Shown: positions 8,298-18,146, counted from the stretch's first letter. The stretch: DNA of 64,000 bases from Halomonas sp. QHL1 (GCF_001882345.1 NZ_MINL01000001.1:3915852-3979851); one strand, 5' to 3'. Numbers and translations are program-made. The notes: generated from the letters alone by a model not told the origin.

Positions 8298-9761
8298 ATG
8301 CGACTGGCACACTGGGCAGTCAATGCCCCTTTACGACCCTTACTGTTAGCGGTAATCACCGCTTCCTTTGTATTGCCTGCTCAAGCTGCCGATCTCATCA
8401 CGATTACCCGTGATGCGTTGGACAATAACGCAGAGCTTGCCTCTGCGCGTTCCGAGTATTTGGGCGTTGAAGCAGGCAGAGATATTGCTCGAAGTGGTTT
8501 GCTCCCCCAAATCAACGCGTCGGGCACCGTGGCGCATAATCAACAGTATGAAAGTCAGGGTTCAACCCAAGCGGGAGTAGGTGCTGGCCAGAATAATGTG
8601 AGGTCCGATGATGACCGTTACAACACCGTCTCGCTCTCCTTAGAAGCCACCCAAGCGCTTTATGATGAAGTTACACGCCGAGAAGTCACTCGGTCCGAGC
8701 GTCAAATTGATCAGCAGGTGTACTTGCTGGCAGCCACCGAACAGCAGCTACTGATCGATACAGCCAGTGCCTATTTCGACATCCTGCGTGCTCATGAAGT
8801 GCTAGAAGCGCGTTTTGCTCAAGAGCGGGCCATTGGCCGTCAGCTTGAGCAGGCGGGCGAGCAGTTTGAAGTCGGTTTGATTGCGATTACCGAAGTCGAA
8901 GAGGCACGCGCCACCTTTGACCAATCGCGTGCTGATCGCATTGCCGCAGAGAGCAATCTGCAGGTGGCTTTTGAGGCACTAGAGCAGCTGACCGGCCAGC
9001 GTTACGCCAGCATTGAAGCGTTGGGCGACAGTATGCCGATTGCACTCCCAGAGCCAAGCAGCCGCGACTACTGGGTAGAGCAAGCCCTTGAGCTTAATCC
9101 TCAAGTATTGGCCCAGCAGGCGGGTATTGAGGTTTCCCGTAGCAGCGTGGAAATTGCCCGCGCGGGTCGTTTACCCACCCTTCAAGCCTTTGGTAACTAT
9201 CAATATGGCGACAGTGATATTGATAACACCACGGGGAATGACTCCTCTAGCCAGGTGGGCTTAAGCGCCAATTTGCCGATCTACACCGGCGGCATCACCA
9301 GCGCCAGCATCCGCCAGGGGACTTATCAACTGGAAAGTAGCCAGTACGATTTTGAGTCCCAGCGGCGCTTGTCGATCCAACAAGTCCGCTCGCTTTATAC
9401 CCAAGTCAGCAACGATGTGGAAACCGTTGAGGCCCGTGAGCAGGCCATCGTCTCAAACCAGAGCGCACTGGAGGCCACTCGCGCTGGTTATGAAGTCGGC
9501 ACACGTAACATCGTGGATGTGTTGAACGCTGAGCAAAATCTGTATAACGCCATCGCCAACTACGCCGAGGCCCGCTACGACTATGTGGTGAATCTGCTCT
9601 CGCTGCGTCAGCAAGCTGGCCGCCTGGATGTAGACGCCATTGAGGAAGTCAATGCGTGGTTAACCGGCGATGAAGTGAACTTTACCCTACCAGAAAGCGG
9701 CGGCAATGACCGCTATGAGCCCGCGCTCAACATCGGTGCACCGCCCCAGCCTGGCACGTAA
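8298..9761 (+). CDS. TolC-family outer-membrane efflux protein
   Basis: Outer-membrane channel of a tripartite pump. The 487-residue protein begins with a cleavable signal peptide (hydrophobic core LLLAVITASFVL, cleavage after PAQA near residue 31) and contains two internally similar alpha-helical/beta-barrel OEP repeats (about 35-240 and 255-450), including the periplasmic coiled-coil segments rich in Glu, Gln and Ala. It is the first gene of a three-gene run (outer-membrane channel, adaptor, RND pump), an order unlike mexAB-oprM, where the channel comes last. ATG 8298 is followed directly by the signal peptide, which supports this start. Substrates cannot be deduced. Confidence 0.92.
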   Translation: MRLAHWAVNAPLRPLLLAVITASFVLPAQAADLITITRDALDNNAELASARSEYLGVEAGRDIARSGLLPQINASGTVAHNQQYESQGSTQAGVGAGQNNVRSDDDRYNTVSLSLEATQALYDEVTRREVTRSERQIDQQVYLLAATEQQLLIDTASAYFDILRAHEVLEARFAQERAIGRQLEQAGEQFEVGLIAITEVEEARATFDQSRADRIAAESNLQVAFEALEQLTGQRYASIEALGDSMPIALPEPSSRDYWVEQALELNPQVLAQQAGIEVSRSSVEIARAGRLPTLQAFGNYQYGDSDIDNTTGNDSSSQVGLSANLPIYTGGITSASIRQGTYQLESSQYDFESQRRLSIQQVRSLYTQVSNDVETVEAREQAIVSNQSALEATRAGYEVGTRNIVDVLNAEQNLYNAIANYAEARYDYVVNLLSLRQQAGRLDVDAIEEVNAWLTGDEVNFTLPESGGNDRYEPALNIGAPPQPGT

Positions 9762-9836
9762 TTGCCCGTCTGTTGTAAATGATCCAGGTGCGCACGTGCT
9801 ATCGGTCACCTTAAAAAATATATGGGAACTCAACGT

Positions 9837-11108
9837 ATGATGAAAATGATTCACTCACACCGAGCGAGTCTGGTGACGCTGTTAGCCGCGCTGGCACTCG
9901 CGGCCTGTGGTCAAGAGCAATCAGAGGCACCCCAACAAGGTGCCCAGCAAGAAACCCCACCACACAAGGTCGAAGTGGTGGAAATGGCCCGTCAGGATAT
10001 CCCACTAGATAAATCTTACCCCTCGTTGCTGCGCAGTGATGATGAAGTCACCTTGGTTGCCCGTGTAAACGGTTTTCTGGAAGAGCGTCACTTTGAACCC
10101 GGCCAGTTGGTGGAGGAGGGCGATAACCTTTATACCATCGAGCCAGATCTTTATCAGGCAACCGTCAACCAGCGTGAGGCTGATTTACAAAGCGCTCGTG
10201 CCGAGCTTTCACGCGCCCAGCGTGATGCCCAGCGCTTCGAGCAGTTGCTAAGCCAGAACTCCGTAAGCCGTCAGCAGTATGACCAGGCATTGGCCGACCA
10301 ACGGGTAGCCCAAGCGAGCGTTGCACAAGCAGAGGCTGCCTTAACCAGCGCTAACCTGGACTTAGGCTATTCCCAGGTGACCGCCCCTGTTTCGGGTATG
10401 ATCGGTTTGAGCCAAGTCAACGTTGGTAATTTGGTCACTTCCGGAACGGAGCTGGCCACCATCACGCCTTTAGACCCACTAGAAGTACGCTTCCAACTGC
10501 CTCAGCGCGACGCTTTTGAGCTGCGCCAACAGTTGAGTGAGGGCGGTGAAACGTCGGATATTCGTGCACGTTTGAGTATTCCAGGTGTGAGCGGCGGCAG
10601 CGATTCTGAGCTGGAAGGCCATTTAGACTTCCTGGGTTCACGGGTAGACAGCGGCACCAGTACCGTTCAGGCATCCGCAACGTTTGAAAACCCGGACGCT
10701 AGCGTACTGCCCGGCCAATTTGTACGCGTGCGTATTGAAGGCTTAAAGCGCTTTGACGTGCTGGCCGTGCCAGAAATTGCTGTGACCCAAGGCTTAATGG
10801 GCCCGCAAGTGTACGTGCTGGACGAAGAGAATAAGGCCCGCGAACAGACGATCTCTTTAGGCGAAGTGGCGGGCCCCTGGCAGTTGATTCGTGAGGGCAT
10901 CGAGCCGGGTGATCGCGTTATTGTCGGCGACCCCGCCGGTTTAGAGCCGGGGATGGCAATTGACCCCCAGCCATTTGATGGCAATGCAGGGGCAGTAGTC
11001 GAAGAAGCTGAGCAAGAAGAGGCGCAAGAAGAGCAAGAAGCGGCGCAAGCGATGGAAGAGGGGGCAGCCGATAGCCAGCCCGCTGAAGGGGAAGAGGGTG
11101 CGCAATAA
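9837..11108 (+). CDS. RND efflux periplasmic adaptor lipoprotein (membrane fusion protein)
   Basis: AcrA/MexA-type adaptor linking the inner-membrane pump to the TolC-like channel. ATG 9837 gives a lipoprotein signal with lipobox LALAAC (lipidated Cys near residue 23); GGGAA at 9824-9828 is the ribosome site, whereas the ATG at 9822 has none. The order is beta-barrel and lipoyl halves around a long alpha-hairpin (about 90-180, heptad-like SRAQRDAQRFEQLL), then TAPVSGMIGLSQVNVGNLV. The C-terminus is an unusual acidic Glu/Gln/Ala-rich tail of about 35 residues. The stop overlaps the pump start (TAATG), so translation is coupled. Confidence 0.93.
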   Translation: MMKMIHSHRASLVTLLAALALAACGQEQSEAPQQGAQQETPPHKVEVVEMARQDIPLDKSYPSLLRSDDEVTLVARVNGFLEERHFEPGQLVEEGDNLYTIEPDLYQATVNQREADLQSARAELSRAQRDAQRFEQLLSQNSVSRQQYDQALADQRVAQASVAQAEAALTSANLDLGYSQVTAPVSGMIGLSQVNVGNLVTSGTELATITPLDPLEVRFQLPQRDAFELRQQLSEGGETSDIRARLSIPGVSGGSDSELEGHLDFLGSRVDSGTSTVQASATFENPDASVLPGQFVRVRIEGLKRFDVLAVPEIAVTQGLMGPQVYVLDEENKAREQTISLGEVAGPWQLIREGIEPGDRVIVGDPAGLEPGMAIDPQPFDGNAGAVVEEAEQEEAQEEQEAAQAMEEGAADSQPAEGEEGAQ

Positions 11109-14100
11109 TGAACTTCTCTAACTTCTTCATCAGCCGCCCGATATTTGCCACAGTGTTGGCAATTATCGTCACGCTGGTGGGCGTTATGTCGATGCGGATA
11201 CTGCCTATTGAGCAGTACCCCAGCGTTGTGCCGCCGACGGTTTCCGTTCAGGCGCAATTCCCAGGAGCGGATGCTGAAACCGTCGCACAAACTGTTGCGG
11301 CACCGCTCGCGGAAGCCATTAACGGCGTTGAGGACATGCTCTACATGACCTCAAACAGCGCTGATAACGGCACCATGAGCCTTAGCGTGGCATTTAATAT
11401 CGGCACCGATGGCGATATTAATACCATCAACGTTAACAACCGGGTTCAAGGGGCGCTTTCGCAGTTGCCAGAGGCAGTGCAGTCCCAAGGCGTGACCGTG
11501 GAGCTGCGCTCGGACTCTATTTTGATGTTTATAGCGCTGACTTCGCCAAGCGGTGACTACAACAACATCTATATGCAGAACTACGCCACCTTGAACGTGC
11601 TTGATGAACTGCGTCAGGTGCCTGGGGTGGGTAATGCTGAGGTGTTGGGTGGTGGTGAGTTCGCCATGCGCATCTGGATGGACCCGGATAAATTGGCGCA
11701 GTACGACCTAACGCCTAGCGAAGTGGCGAGTGCAATTAGAGCGCAAAACACTGAGATCCCGGCCGGTAGCCTGGCATCGACGCCGCAAAGTGAACCACGC
11801 GCTTACACCTATACGATTACTGCGGGTGGTCGACTGAATGACGTAGATGACTTCCGCAATATCTACCTGCGTACCAATAGCGACGGCTCCTCATTGCGTT
11901 TGGAAGACGTGGCGCGCATTGAGCTTGGGGCATCTTTTTACGGGGTCGATGCGCGTTTGAACGGCTCCACCATGACGCCGATCATCATTAACCAGCAGCC
12001 TGGGGCCAATGCGTTAGAAACGGCGAATGGTGTGCGTGCCACCATGGATGAACTGCAGGGCCGCTTTCCTCCTGGCCTCGAATATGTAGCGCCTTACGAC
12101 ACCACGCTGTTTATCGATGCGTCAGTAGAAACGGTTATAAAAACGTTTATTGAAGCTTTTCTGATCGTTATCGTCATTCTGTTTATCTTTCTACAGAACT
12201 GGCGCTTTACGGTTATTGCCATGTCGGTTGTGCCCGTCGCGGTGGTGGGTACCTTTGCAGGCTTCTACGTATTTGGTTTTTCGATCAACCTGTTGACGCT
12301 GTTTGCCTTGGTGTTATCGATAGGGATAGTGGTCGACGATGCCATCCTGGTGGTGGAGAACGTCGAACGCGTGCTGAGTGAAGAGGATGATATCAGCGTA
12401 CGGGATGCCACTATCCGGGCAATGAAAGAGGTCGGTGGTCCGGTTATTGCCACCTCGCTGATTATGGCAGCGGTCTTTATTCCCGTGGCCTTCCTGGGCG
12501 GCTTTACAGGGCAGATTTACCAGCAGTTTGCGATTACCGTGGCGATCTCGGTAGCGCTCTCGGCGGTCATGGCGTTGACCTTTACACCAGCCCTATCGGC
12601 GATCTTTATTAAACATAAAATCGCCGGCGCCGGTCAGTCCAAGGTTAAACGCGCTTTAAACACGCCGTTCCGTCTGTTCGACCGTATGTTCGCAGGGATT
12701 ACCGCCGCTTACATGTGGGTCGTAAAAGGCTTGGTGCGTTTTTGGGTGTTGGCATTGGCGCTCACGGTGCTGACGGGGGTGGGGTCGTACTGGCTATACG
12801 TCAATACGCCTTCAACACTGGTGCCCGAGACCGACCAGGGTATCGTGCTGGTAAGCGTATCGCTGCCCGATGCGGCGTCGCTTGACCGTACCCAACGCTA
12901 CATGGAAAAACTCAGCGCGGAAGTGGAAGCTATTCCAGGCGTTGAATACTCCTCTGCCGTGGCGGGGTACGACATTCTGTCGAGCGCCGTAAACACTGCC
13001 CGGGGCATCATGTTCGTCAATATGCACCCCTGGGCTGAGCGCGAACTGACCGCTGACGAGTTAGTGGGCCGCATTATGGGATTGGGTGCCAGTATCGATG
13101 GCGGCTCTGCGATGGCCTTTAACGTGCCACCGATTATGGGGCTTTCGACCACGGGCGGTTTCACCGGTTATTTGCAGTCTTTTGAAGGGGCGACGCCGCG
13201 GGAACTCTACGAAGCTTCGCTGCAGATCATGCAGAAGGCTAATGAGCACCCTGCGCTTAACCAGGTGTTTTCAACCTTCAACGTCAACGTACCGTCGTAC
13301 CGGGCCAACATTGATCAGCAGAAGGCGCTAAGTTACGGCGTGGCGCTGGAGAATATTAACTCAGCCCTATCCAACACCTTTGGTAACGGCTTTGTGAACT
13401 ACTTCAGCTACCAAAACCGTAATTTCCAGGTGTATCTGCAAAACGAGGATGAATTCCGTAAAACGCCAGAAGATGTGAGCAGCGTTTATGTTCGCGGCGG
13501 TAATGGTGAACGTATTCCGCTTTCCGAGTTTGTCGAGCTTGAGCGTCAAACGGGTCCGTCTGTAGTATCACGATTCGGTGTTTACGCCGGTGCTCAGTTC
13601 CAGGGTAATCCCGCACCTGGCTATAGCTCGGCGCAGGCGATCGAAGCGATGGAGCAGGTGGTTCAAGAAACGCTGGGAACCAACTGGGGCATGGGTTGGA
13701 CCGGTACGGCGTACCAGGAGTCGAACCTGGGGAATGCCGCGACTCTGGCTATCGTTTTCGGGCTATTGATGGTCTTCCTGATTCTGGCGGCTCAGTATGA
13801 AAGTTGGTCGTTGCCACTGGCGGTACTGACGGCAACGCCCTTTGCCTTCCTGGGTGGTATTGGTGGCATCGTGCTGCGCGGGCTGGACACCAGCGTGTAT
13901 GTGCAGATTGGTATGCTGGTGGTGGTCGGGCTTGCCGCGAAAAACGCTATTCTGATCGTAGAGTTCGCCGAACTTCAGCGTAAAGAGCAGGGTAAAACCA
14001 TTCGTGAAGCGGCGATTACCGCAGCAGAGCTGCGTTTCCGTCCCATTGTAATGACCTCCTTGGCGTTTATCTTCGGTACCTTGCCACTGGCCTTAGCGAC

Positions 14101-14296
14101 CGGCGCCAGCGATGTGAGTAGCCATCACATTGGTACCACGGTGGCCATGGGCATGTTCTCTGTTGCCACCTTGGGAAGCCTGTTTATTCCCAGCTTCTAC
14201 GCCATGATTGCGACAGCCTCTGATTGGTTGGGTCGCAAAATGAAGGGGAAAAAGCATGAGTCCAATCAGCCGGCGCTGGAGCACGACCAGCATTAA
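11108..14296 (+). CDS. RND multidrug efflux pump, AcrB/MexB (HAE-1) type
   Basis: Inner-membrane proton-driven drug exporter of 1062 residues, the normal HAE-1 length. It has 12 membrane helices with two large periplasmic loops. The N-terminus FFISRPIFATVLAI and PGADAETVAQTVA are family hallmarks, and the proton-relay pair of aspartates lies near residues 407-408 in SIGIVVDDAILVVENVER. The second-half motif GLAAKNAILIVEFA is also present. It forms an operon with the adaptor (1-base overlap) and the TolC-like gene. A rho-independent terminator follows at 14336. Probable substrates are hydrophobic drugs, dyes, bile salts or solvents, but the specificity is not readable. Confidence 0.95.
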   Translation: MNFSNFFISRPIFATVLAIIVTLVGVMSMRILPIEQYPSVVPPTVSVQAQFPGADAETVAQTVAAPLAEAINGVEDMLYMTSNSADNGTMSLSVAFNIGTDGDINTINVNNRVQGALSQLPEAVQSQGVTVELRSDSILMFIALTSPSGDYNNIYMQNYATLNVLDELRQVPGVGNAEVLGGGEFAMRIWMDPDKLAQYDLTPSEVASAIRAQNTEIPAGSLASTPQSEPRAYTYTITAGGRLNDVDDFRNIYLRTNSDGSSLRLEDVARIELGASFYGVDARLNGSTMTPIIINQQPGANALETANGVRATMDELQGRFPPGLEYVAPYDTTLFIDASVETVIKTFIEAFLIVIVILFIFLQNWRFTVIAMSVVPVAVVGTFAGFYVFGFSINLLTLFALVLSIGIVVDDAILVVENVERVLSEEDDISVRDATIRAMKEVGGPVIATSLIMAAVFIPVAFLGGFTGQIYQQFAITVAISVALSAVMALTFTPALSAIFIKHKIAGAGQSKVKRALNTPFRLFDRMFAGITAAYMWVVKGLVRFWVLALALTVLTGVGSYWLYVNTPSTLVPETDQGIVLVSVSLPDAASLDRTQRYMEKLSAEVEAIPGVEYSSAVAGYDILSSAVNTARGIMFVNMHPWAERELTADELVGRIMGLGASIDGGSAMAFNVPPIMGLSTTGGFTGYLQSFEGATPRELYEASLQIMQKANEHPALNQVFSTFNVNVPSYRANIDQQKALSYGVALENINSALSNTFGNGFVNYFSYQNRNFQVYLQNEDEFRKTPEDVSSVYVRGGNGERIPLSEFVELERQTGPSVVSRFGVYAGAQFQGNPAPGYSSAQAIEAMEQVVQETLGTNWGMGWTGTAYQESNLGNAATLAIVFGLLMVFLILAAQYESWSLPLAVLTATPFAFLGGIGGIVLRGLDTSVYVQIGMLVVVGLAAKNAILIVEFAELQRKEQGKTIREAAITAAELRFRPIVMTSLAFIFGTLPLALATGASDVSSHHIGTTVAMGMFSVATLGSLFIPSFYAMIATASDWLGRKMKGKKHESNQPALEHDQH

Positions 14297-14335
14297 CGCT
14301 TAGCGATTTATGCGGTGTGAAAGGTTGAGAACTAG

Positions 14336-14367
14336 CGGGTGTCATCTTCGGGTGGCACCCGTTTTTT
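14336..14367 (+). terminator. Rho-independent terminator of the efflux operon
   Basis: Stem CGGGTGTCA / TGGCACCCG (9 bp with one G-U pair) with loop TCTTCGGG is followed directly by six T. It lies 40 bases past the RND pump stop codon. Confidence 0.85.
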
Positions 14368-14471
14368 ATTGTGATGACTGAGATCAAGGTAGTGGTGGCG
14401 CCCGAAAGCTAATCTGGACTAAGCTGGAAGTAACAATACATCGCCGGCTAAGTACCGGGGGAGGAGTCGCC

Positions 14472-15158
14472 ATGAACCATTTAGTGCATGCTGCTACGCA
14501 ATTTCCAACCATTGTCTTTACAGTGCTACTTGGGCTGTTAGCCCTTTACTGGCTATTAGTGATTATCCGCTTAGCCCCTTTAGAGTTGTTTGAACGCGAT
14601 AGCCTCAAAGAAGATCACATGGCCAGCACGCTGGTATCTTTAGGTTTCGCGGGGGTTCCCGCGTCGCTTGCATTAACGGTCATTCTGACCATTGCTGCGG
14701 CACTTACACTTGCAATCGAGCTGCTGGTGTTGCGCTGGCTGCCACTCGGCTTAATACGTATTCCGGTGGGGGTGGTGGTGCTCTGGGCCACGTTGGTCAT
14801 TGCCTCGCCTGTGGCGGCGATGCTCTGCCAGGCGTTGCACCGTGGGCTGCACCGTTACCGCCCCTTCACCCGGCGCTGCCTGCTAGGCCAAACGGTTGTA
14901 GTGACTGGGTGTCAGGGTACCGGTGAACAGGCGTTTGCAGTGATTGATGATGAGCCCAATAGCACGGTGAAGCTGCTTAGCAAGTGCGATGCCCTGCCTG
15001 TACAGGGAGAGCGCCGAGTCCTGGTGAAGTACTTACCTGATGAGGGGGCTTACCGCAGTGTCTCTGAGCAGACGTATCTGGAAACGCGGGTTCGTTTGAA
15101 AAGGCTGCGGCTAAATCACAAAAACCACCATTCAACCCATTACTCTACCTCTCACTGA
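14472..15158 (+). CDS. Putative inner-membrane protein with C-terminal OB-fold-like domain (YqiJ-like)
   Basis: A 228-residue protein with an N-terminal membrane helix (about 12-33), two more hydrophobic segments (about 55-85 and 90-118), and a soluble C-terminal domain from about residue 135 (LGQTVVVTGCQGTGEQAF, then ERRVLVKYLPDEGAYRSV). This layout resembles E. coli YqiJ and other NfeD-like proteins, where an OB fold follows membrane helices and which are often paired with flotillin-like proteins. No flotillin gene is visible next door. The similarity is judged by eye only. The C-terminus is His/Asn/Thr-rich. Ribosome site GGGGGAGG precedes ATG 14472. Confidence 0.55.
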   Translation: MNHLVHAATQFPTIVFTVLLGLLALYWLLVIIRLAPLELFERDSLKEDHMASTLVSLGFAGVPASLALTVILTIAAALTLAIELLVLRWLPLGLIRIPVGVVVLWATLVIASPVAAMLCQALHRGLHRYRPFTRRCLLGQTVVVTGCQGTGEQAFAVIDDEPNSTVKLLSKCDALPVQGERRVLVKYLPDEGAYRSVSEQTYLETRVRLKRLRLNHKNHHSTHYSTSH

Positions 15159-15213
15159 TACGTCATTTTCACACAGGCTAGCCACCGGGAAGCACGATCC
15201 TTAGGCATCCCGG

Positions 15214-16146
15214 TTATTTCCACCAACGCCGCCACTGCTGCGCCAGCCACTTTATTGCACGCTGCCAGCGAGTGGCGTGTTGCGTTTTATCAACTGGGAC
15301 TGGGCGAGGTGCGGGAGGGGTTAAAAAGTGGTGGATGGGATCAACCTGTACGGGTTTATCCAGCATGGGCGCATGACCACAGTTAGGCACGGTAAGCGTC
15401 ACAAGCTTAGGATGTGCTTCGGCCATCCGCGGCAGTGTTTCGGGGTCTAATAGCGTCGACTCCTCACCTCGTATCACCATCAACGGACAGCGAATGTTCG
15501 CCCAGTCTGCCCACATATCTCGCGGCGTATCATGCACAAACTGTTCGCCGATACGCGGATCAAAATGATACGTCCAGCTGCCATCTGGTAACCGACGGGC
15601 ACTGTTGAGTGCTAGTTCGCGCTTTGCAGATTCACCGGTAATACCGAAACTCGCGTAGTGCAGGTTGAGCTCATGCTGGAGTTCGCTAAACGTTGAGAAA
15701 CGGTGGGTAACGCCGAAATAGCTGGAAAGACCAATAAGGCCCTGGGTGTTCAGCTCGGGGCCAACGTCGTTAAGAATCAGCCGGGAAATACGCGCGCTGT
15801 GCTGTGGGTCAGCAGCGATCAACATGCCAAGCAGACCACCCATGGAGGTGCCCAGCCAATCAACGTACTCGAGTTCAAAGTGGTCGAGTAGCGCGATTGC
15901 AACGGTGACGTAATGGCTATAAAGGTAGTCGTGGGCAGGGAACAGCGACCAGCTTGATAACCCGCGACCTGGGGTGTCCGGGGCGAGAATCCGCCATTCA
16001 CTGCCGAGTTCCCGCGCCAGCGCACTGAAGTCGCCACCGTGGCGAGCAAAGCCATGCCAGGCGATCAGGGTGCGGGGGGCGGTAGGGTTCCAGATACGTA
16101 CGGCCACTTCTAATTCGCGTACGCGGACAAACTCCAAGGCATCCAT
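15214..16146 (-). CDS. Alpha/beta-hydrolase
   Basis: A 310-residue alpha/beta-hydrolase fold protein. The oxyanion-hole strand reads IAWHGFARHGGDF, the nucleophile elbow is GTSMGG (Ser near residue 101), and the C-terminal catalytic His is in NCGHAPML. The acid is probably the Asp in the VIRGEESTLLDPE region. There is no signal peptide, so the protein is probably cytoplasmic; the basic C-terminal tail after about residue 275 (WQRAIKWLAQQWRRWWK) is Trp/Arg-rich and may touch the membrane. The esterase or C-C hydrolase substrate is unknown. It stands alone, upstream of and on the same strand as the TetR regulator gene end at 16224 (77 bases apart), so the two could share a transcript. Confidence 0.85.
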   Translation of the reverse strand: MDALEFVRVRELEVAVRIWNPTAPRTLIAWHGFARHGGDFSALARELGSEWRILAPDTPGRGLSSWSLFPAHDYLYSHYVTVAIALLDHFELEYVDWLGTSMGGLLGMLIAADPQHSARISRLILNDVGPELNTQGLIGLSSYFGVTHRFSTFSELQHELNLHYASFGITGESAKRELALNSARRLPDGSWTYHFDPRIGEQFVHDTPRDMWADWANIRCPLMVIRGEESTLLDPETLPRMAEAHPKLVTLTVPNCGHAPMLDKPVQVDPIHHFLTPPAPRPVPVDKTQHATRWQRAIKWLAQQWRRWWK

Positions 16147-16223
16147 AGTGTACTCACACGGCTAAAACAGTAAGGCCAGTATAAGCATACTTGCTGCATT
16201 GCAGCGAGGGTGGGGTTAGATGT

Positions 16224-16835
16224 TTAGCGCTGCATCATGCGAATAGAAGTATCAATCAGCTCGCCACCGCGTTCACGAATCGAAAAAGCCTCGGGGTTAC
16301 GCAGCCAGTCGTGGAAAAGGCCGCCCAGCATCGACTGCATCAAGCGCGTTGCTACTTCGGGGCTAAGGTCTGCGCGCAGCAATTGCTGCTGTTCAGCGAG
16401 TACAAAGACATTCAGCATTTCTTCAAAACACTCGTTGCCGATCTGCTCCTGCATATCGAGTGGGTTAATATCGCTGAAGAACTCGCAGCGATGCAGCAGG
16501 ATCGAGAGTATTCGCTGGTAAGAGGGCTGCTCAAGGCGCACCAAGCCCGCATGACACGCCAGGCGAATAGACTCCAGCGGTGATAGTTCGGCGTCAGCTT
16601 TGTCGACCTCATCCATCAACGACTGAAAGGGCATACGCACCTGTTCAACCAGCGCCATGAACAGATCGCCTTTGTTTTTAAAATGCCAATAAACGGCACC
16701 GCGAGTGAGGCCAGCATGGCGAGCAATTTGCTCAAGGGAGGTGCGCGCCACGCCTTTAGCAAAAAATACCTCTTCAGCAGCGTGAAGCAGTGCTTCGCGA
16801 GTAGCAGCCGCTTCCGCTTTGGTCTTTCTTGCCAT
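16224..16835 (-). CDS. TetR/AcrR-family transcriptional repressor
   Basis: A 203-residue regulator with an N-terminal TetR helix-turn-helix (about 10-57: TREALLHAAEEVF, then GLTRGAVYWHFKNKGDLFMAL) and a C-terminal ligand domain typical of AcrR/TtgR/NalC-like drug-responsive repressors (PF08361-like MAATS type C-terminus by impression). The gene lies about 8 kb from the RND operon but is the only efflux-type repressor in the window. Its own upstream region (about 16860-16920) has AT-rich segments with GTATGGT repeats that could be an autoregulatory site. The link to the efflux operator at 8194 is an inference. Confidence 0.9.
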   Translation of the reverse strand: MARKTKAEAAATREALLHAAEEVFFAKGVARTSLEQIARHAGLTRGAVYWHFKNKGDLFMALVEQVRMPFQSLMDEVDKADAELSPLESIRLACHAGLVRLEQPSYQRILSILLHRCEFFSDINPLDMQEQIGNECFEEMLNVFVLAEQQQLLRADLSPEVATRLMQSMLGGLFHDWLRNPEAFSIRERGGELIDTSIRMMQR

Positions 16836-17051
16836 GGAAATGCAACCTCATTATCGACACAGTATGGTCACATTTTAACCTAAGCTGAGGCACATTTACA
16901 TTCAAAACTGTATGGTTAAATAAGCCATCTCATAACGTGGATTAACAAATTCGTCATTTCATGACTTAAGGCGTATAAACAGGCGGAGAGATTAGTCCAC
17001 ATGCGTACTCACGTCGTGAGCAAAACGGATTAAAAAAACAGGATAGAAAGC

Positions 17052-18083
17052 ATGGCGCGAGCTCCTTTTCAGCTGGGCGAACATACCATTATGCCCGGCC
17101 AACGCTTACAAGTTGATGTGCCGGTGGCGCGCTTATATACCCATACACCCCTGCATATTCCAGTCGAGGTCGTACATGGCCGCAAGGATGGCCCGGTGCT
17201 GTTGGTCTGTGGTGGCATTCACGGTGATGAAATCAACGGAGTGGAGATTGTCCGCCGGGTACTGCGTGCGAAAGCGATCAATAGCATCCGCGGCACCCTG
17301 ATCGCTGTGCCGGTGGTGAATGTATTCGGCTTCTTACAGCAAACCCGCTACTTGCCCGACCGGCGAGATCTTAATCGCTGCTTTCCGGGCAGTGAGTCGG
17401 GCTCCTTAGGCGGGCGGATCGCGGCGCTGTTCCGCGAAAAAATTGTCGATCACGCTACCCATATTATTGATCTTCACACCGGGGCTATACACCGCACCAA
17501 CCTGCCGCAAATTCGTGCCCAGCTGCAAACCGGCAGCGAAACCGAGCGCATGGCGGATGCTTTCGGTGCGCCCGTGGTACTGAATGCGGAACTGCGTGAT
17601 GGAAGCCTGCGCCACTACGCCCAGACGCGGGGTATCCCGGTACTCACCTATGAAGCCGGCGAGGCACTACGTTTTGACGAGTGGGCGATTGCTCCAGGGG
17701 TTCGCGGTGTGCTGCGGGTTATGCGTCGGCTAGGCATGCTGACCGGCGAGCAGCGCCGCCGCACACCAGCGCCCGCGGAGCTTGCCAAAGGTTCAAGCTG
17801 GGCGCGTGCACCCATCGACGGCATTATGCGGCCCAAAGTGCGGCTAGGCGCCCGCGTTGCCAAAGGCGAGGTGCTGGGCAAAGTCGCTGACCCCTTTGGC
17901 AATGATGAGGGCGAAGTGCGTGCCGTCGCCGATGGCATTGTGATTGGCATGAGCCGCTTGCCGCTTGCTAATGAAGGCGAAGCGCTGTTTCATATTGCCC
18001 GCTTTGATGAGATTGATGAGGCCGAAACGGCTGTCGAGAGCTTTAACTCAAGCTTGGTGCCGCCGCCTGATTCGTTTTATTAA
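17052..18083 (+). CDS. Succinylglutamate desuccinylase/aspartoacylase-family (M14) deacylase
   Basis: Zinc-dependent amidohydrolase of 343 residues. The zinc ligands are in GGIHGDEINGVEI (His and Glu) and DLHTGAIHRTN (His), and the intervening NRCFPGSESGSLGGRIA is typical of the family. The C-terminal part (about 255-325) forms a lipoyl-like beta barrel (IDGIMRPKVRLGARVAKG), found in the AstE/AspA-like branch that includes DoeB-type N-acetyl-diaminobutyrate deacetylases of halophiles. No doeA ectoine hydrolase gene lies nearby, so a role in ectoine breakdown is not supported here. Substrate is unassigned. The gene stands alone, divergent from the TetR gene across 216 bases. Confidence 0.85.
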   Translation: MARAPFQLGEHTIMPGQRLQVDVPVARLYTHTPLHIPVEVVHGRKDGPVLLVCGGIHGDEINGVEIVRRVLRAKAINSIRGTLIAVPVVNVFGFLQQTRYLPDRRDLNRCFPGSESGSLGGRIAALFREKIVDHATHIIDLHTGAIHRTNLPQIRAQLQTGSETERMADAFGAPVVLNAELRDGSLRHYAQTRGIPVLTYEAGEALRFDEWAIAPGVRGVLRVMRRLGMLTGEQRRRTPAPAELAKGSSWARAPIDGIMRPKVRLGARVAKGEVLGKVADPFGNDEGEVRAVADGIVIGMSRLPLANEGEALFHIARFDEIDEAETAVESFNSSLVPPPDSFY

Positions 18084-18146
18084 TGGCTCATCATAATGAA
18101 AGGCTATTGCTCTCATAGTTAAGAAATAGCTACTGAAAATGGCAAG

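Noticed and set aside
17052..18083. doeB (ectoine degradation)
   Set aside because: Family resemblance only; no doeA, doeC, doeD or doeX neighbour, so the specific name is not justified.
18110..18140. OxyR site upstream of catalase
   Set aside because: ATAG-N7-ATAG is present at about 18115, but the ATAG/CTAT alternation of the OxyR consensus is not kept.
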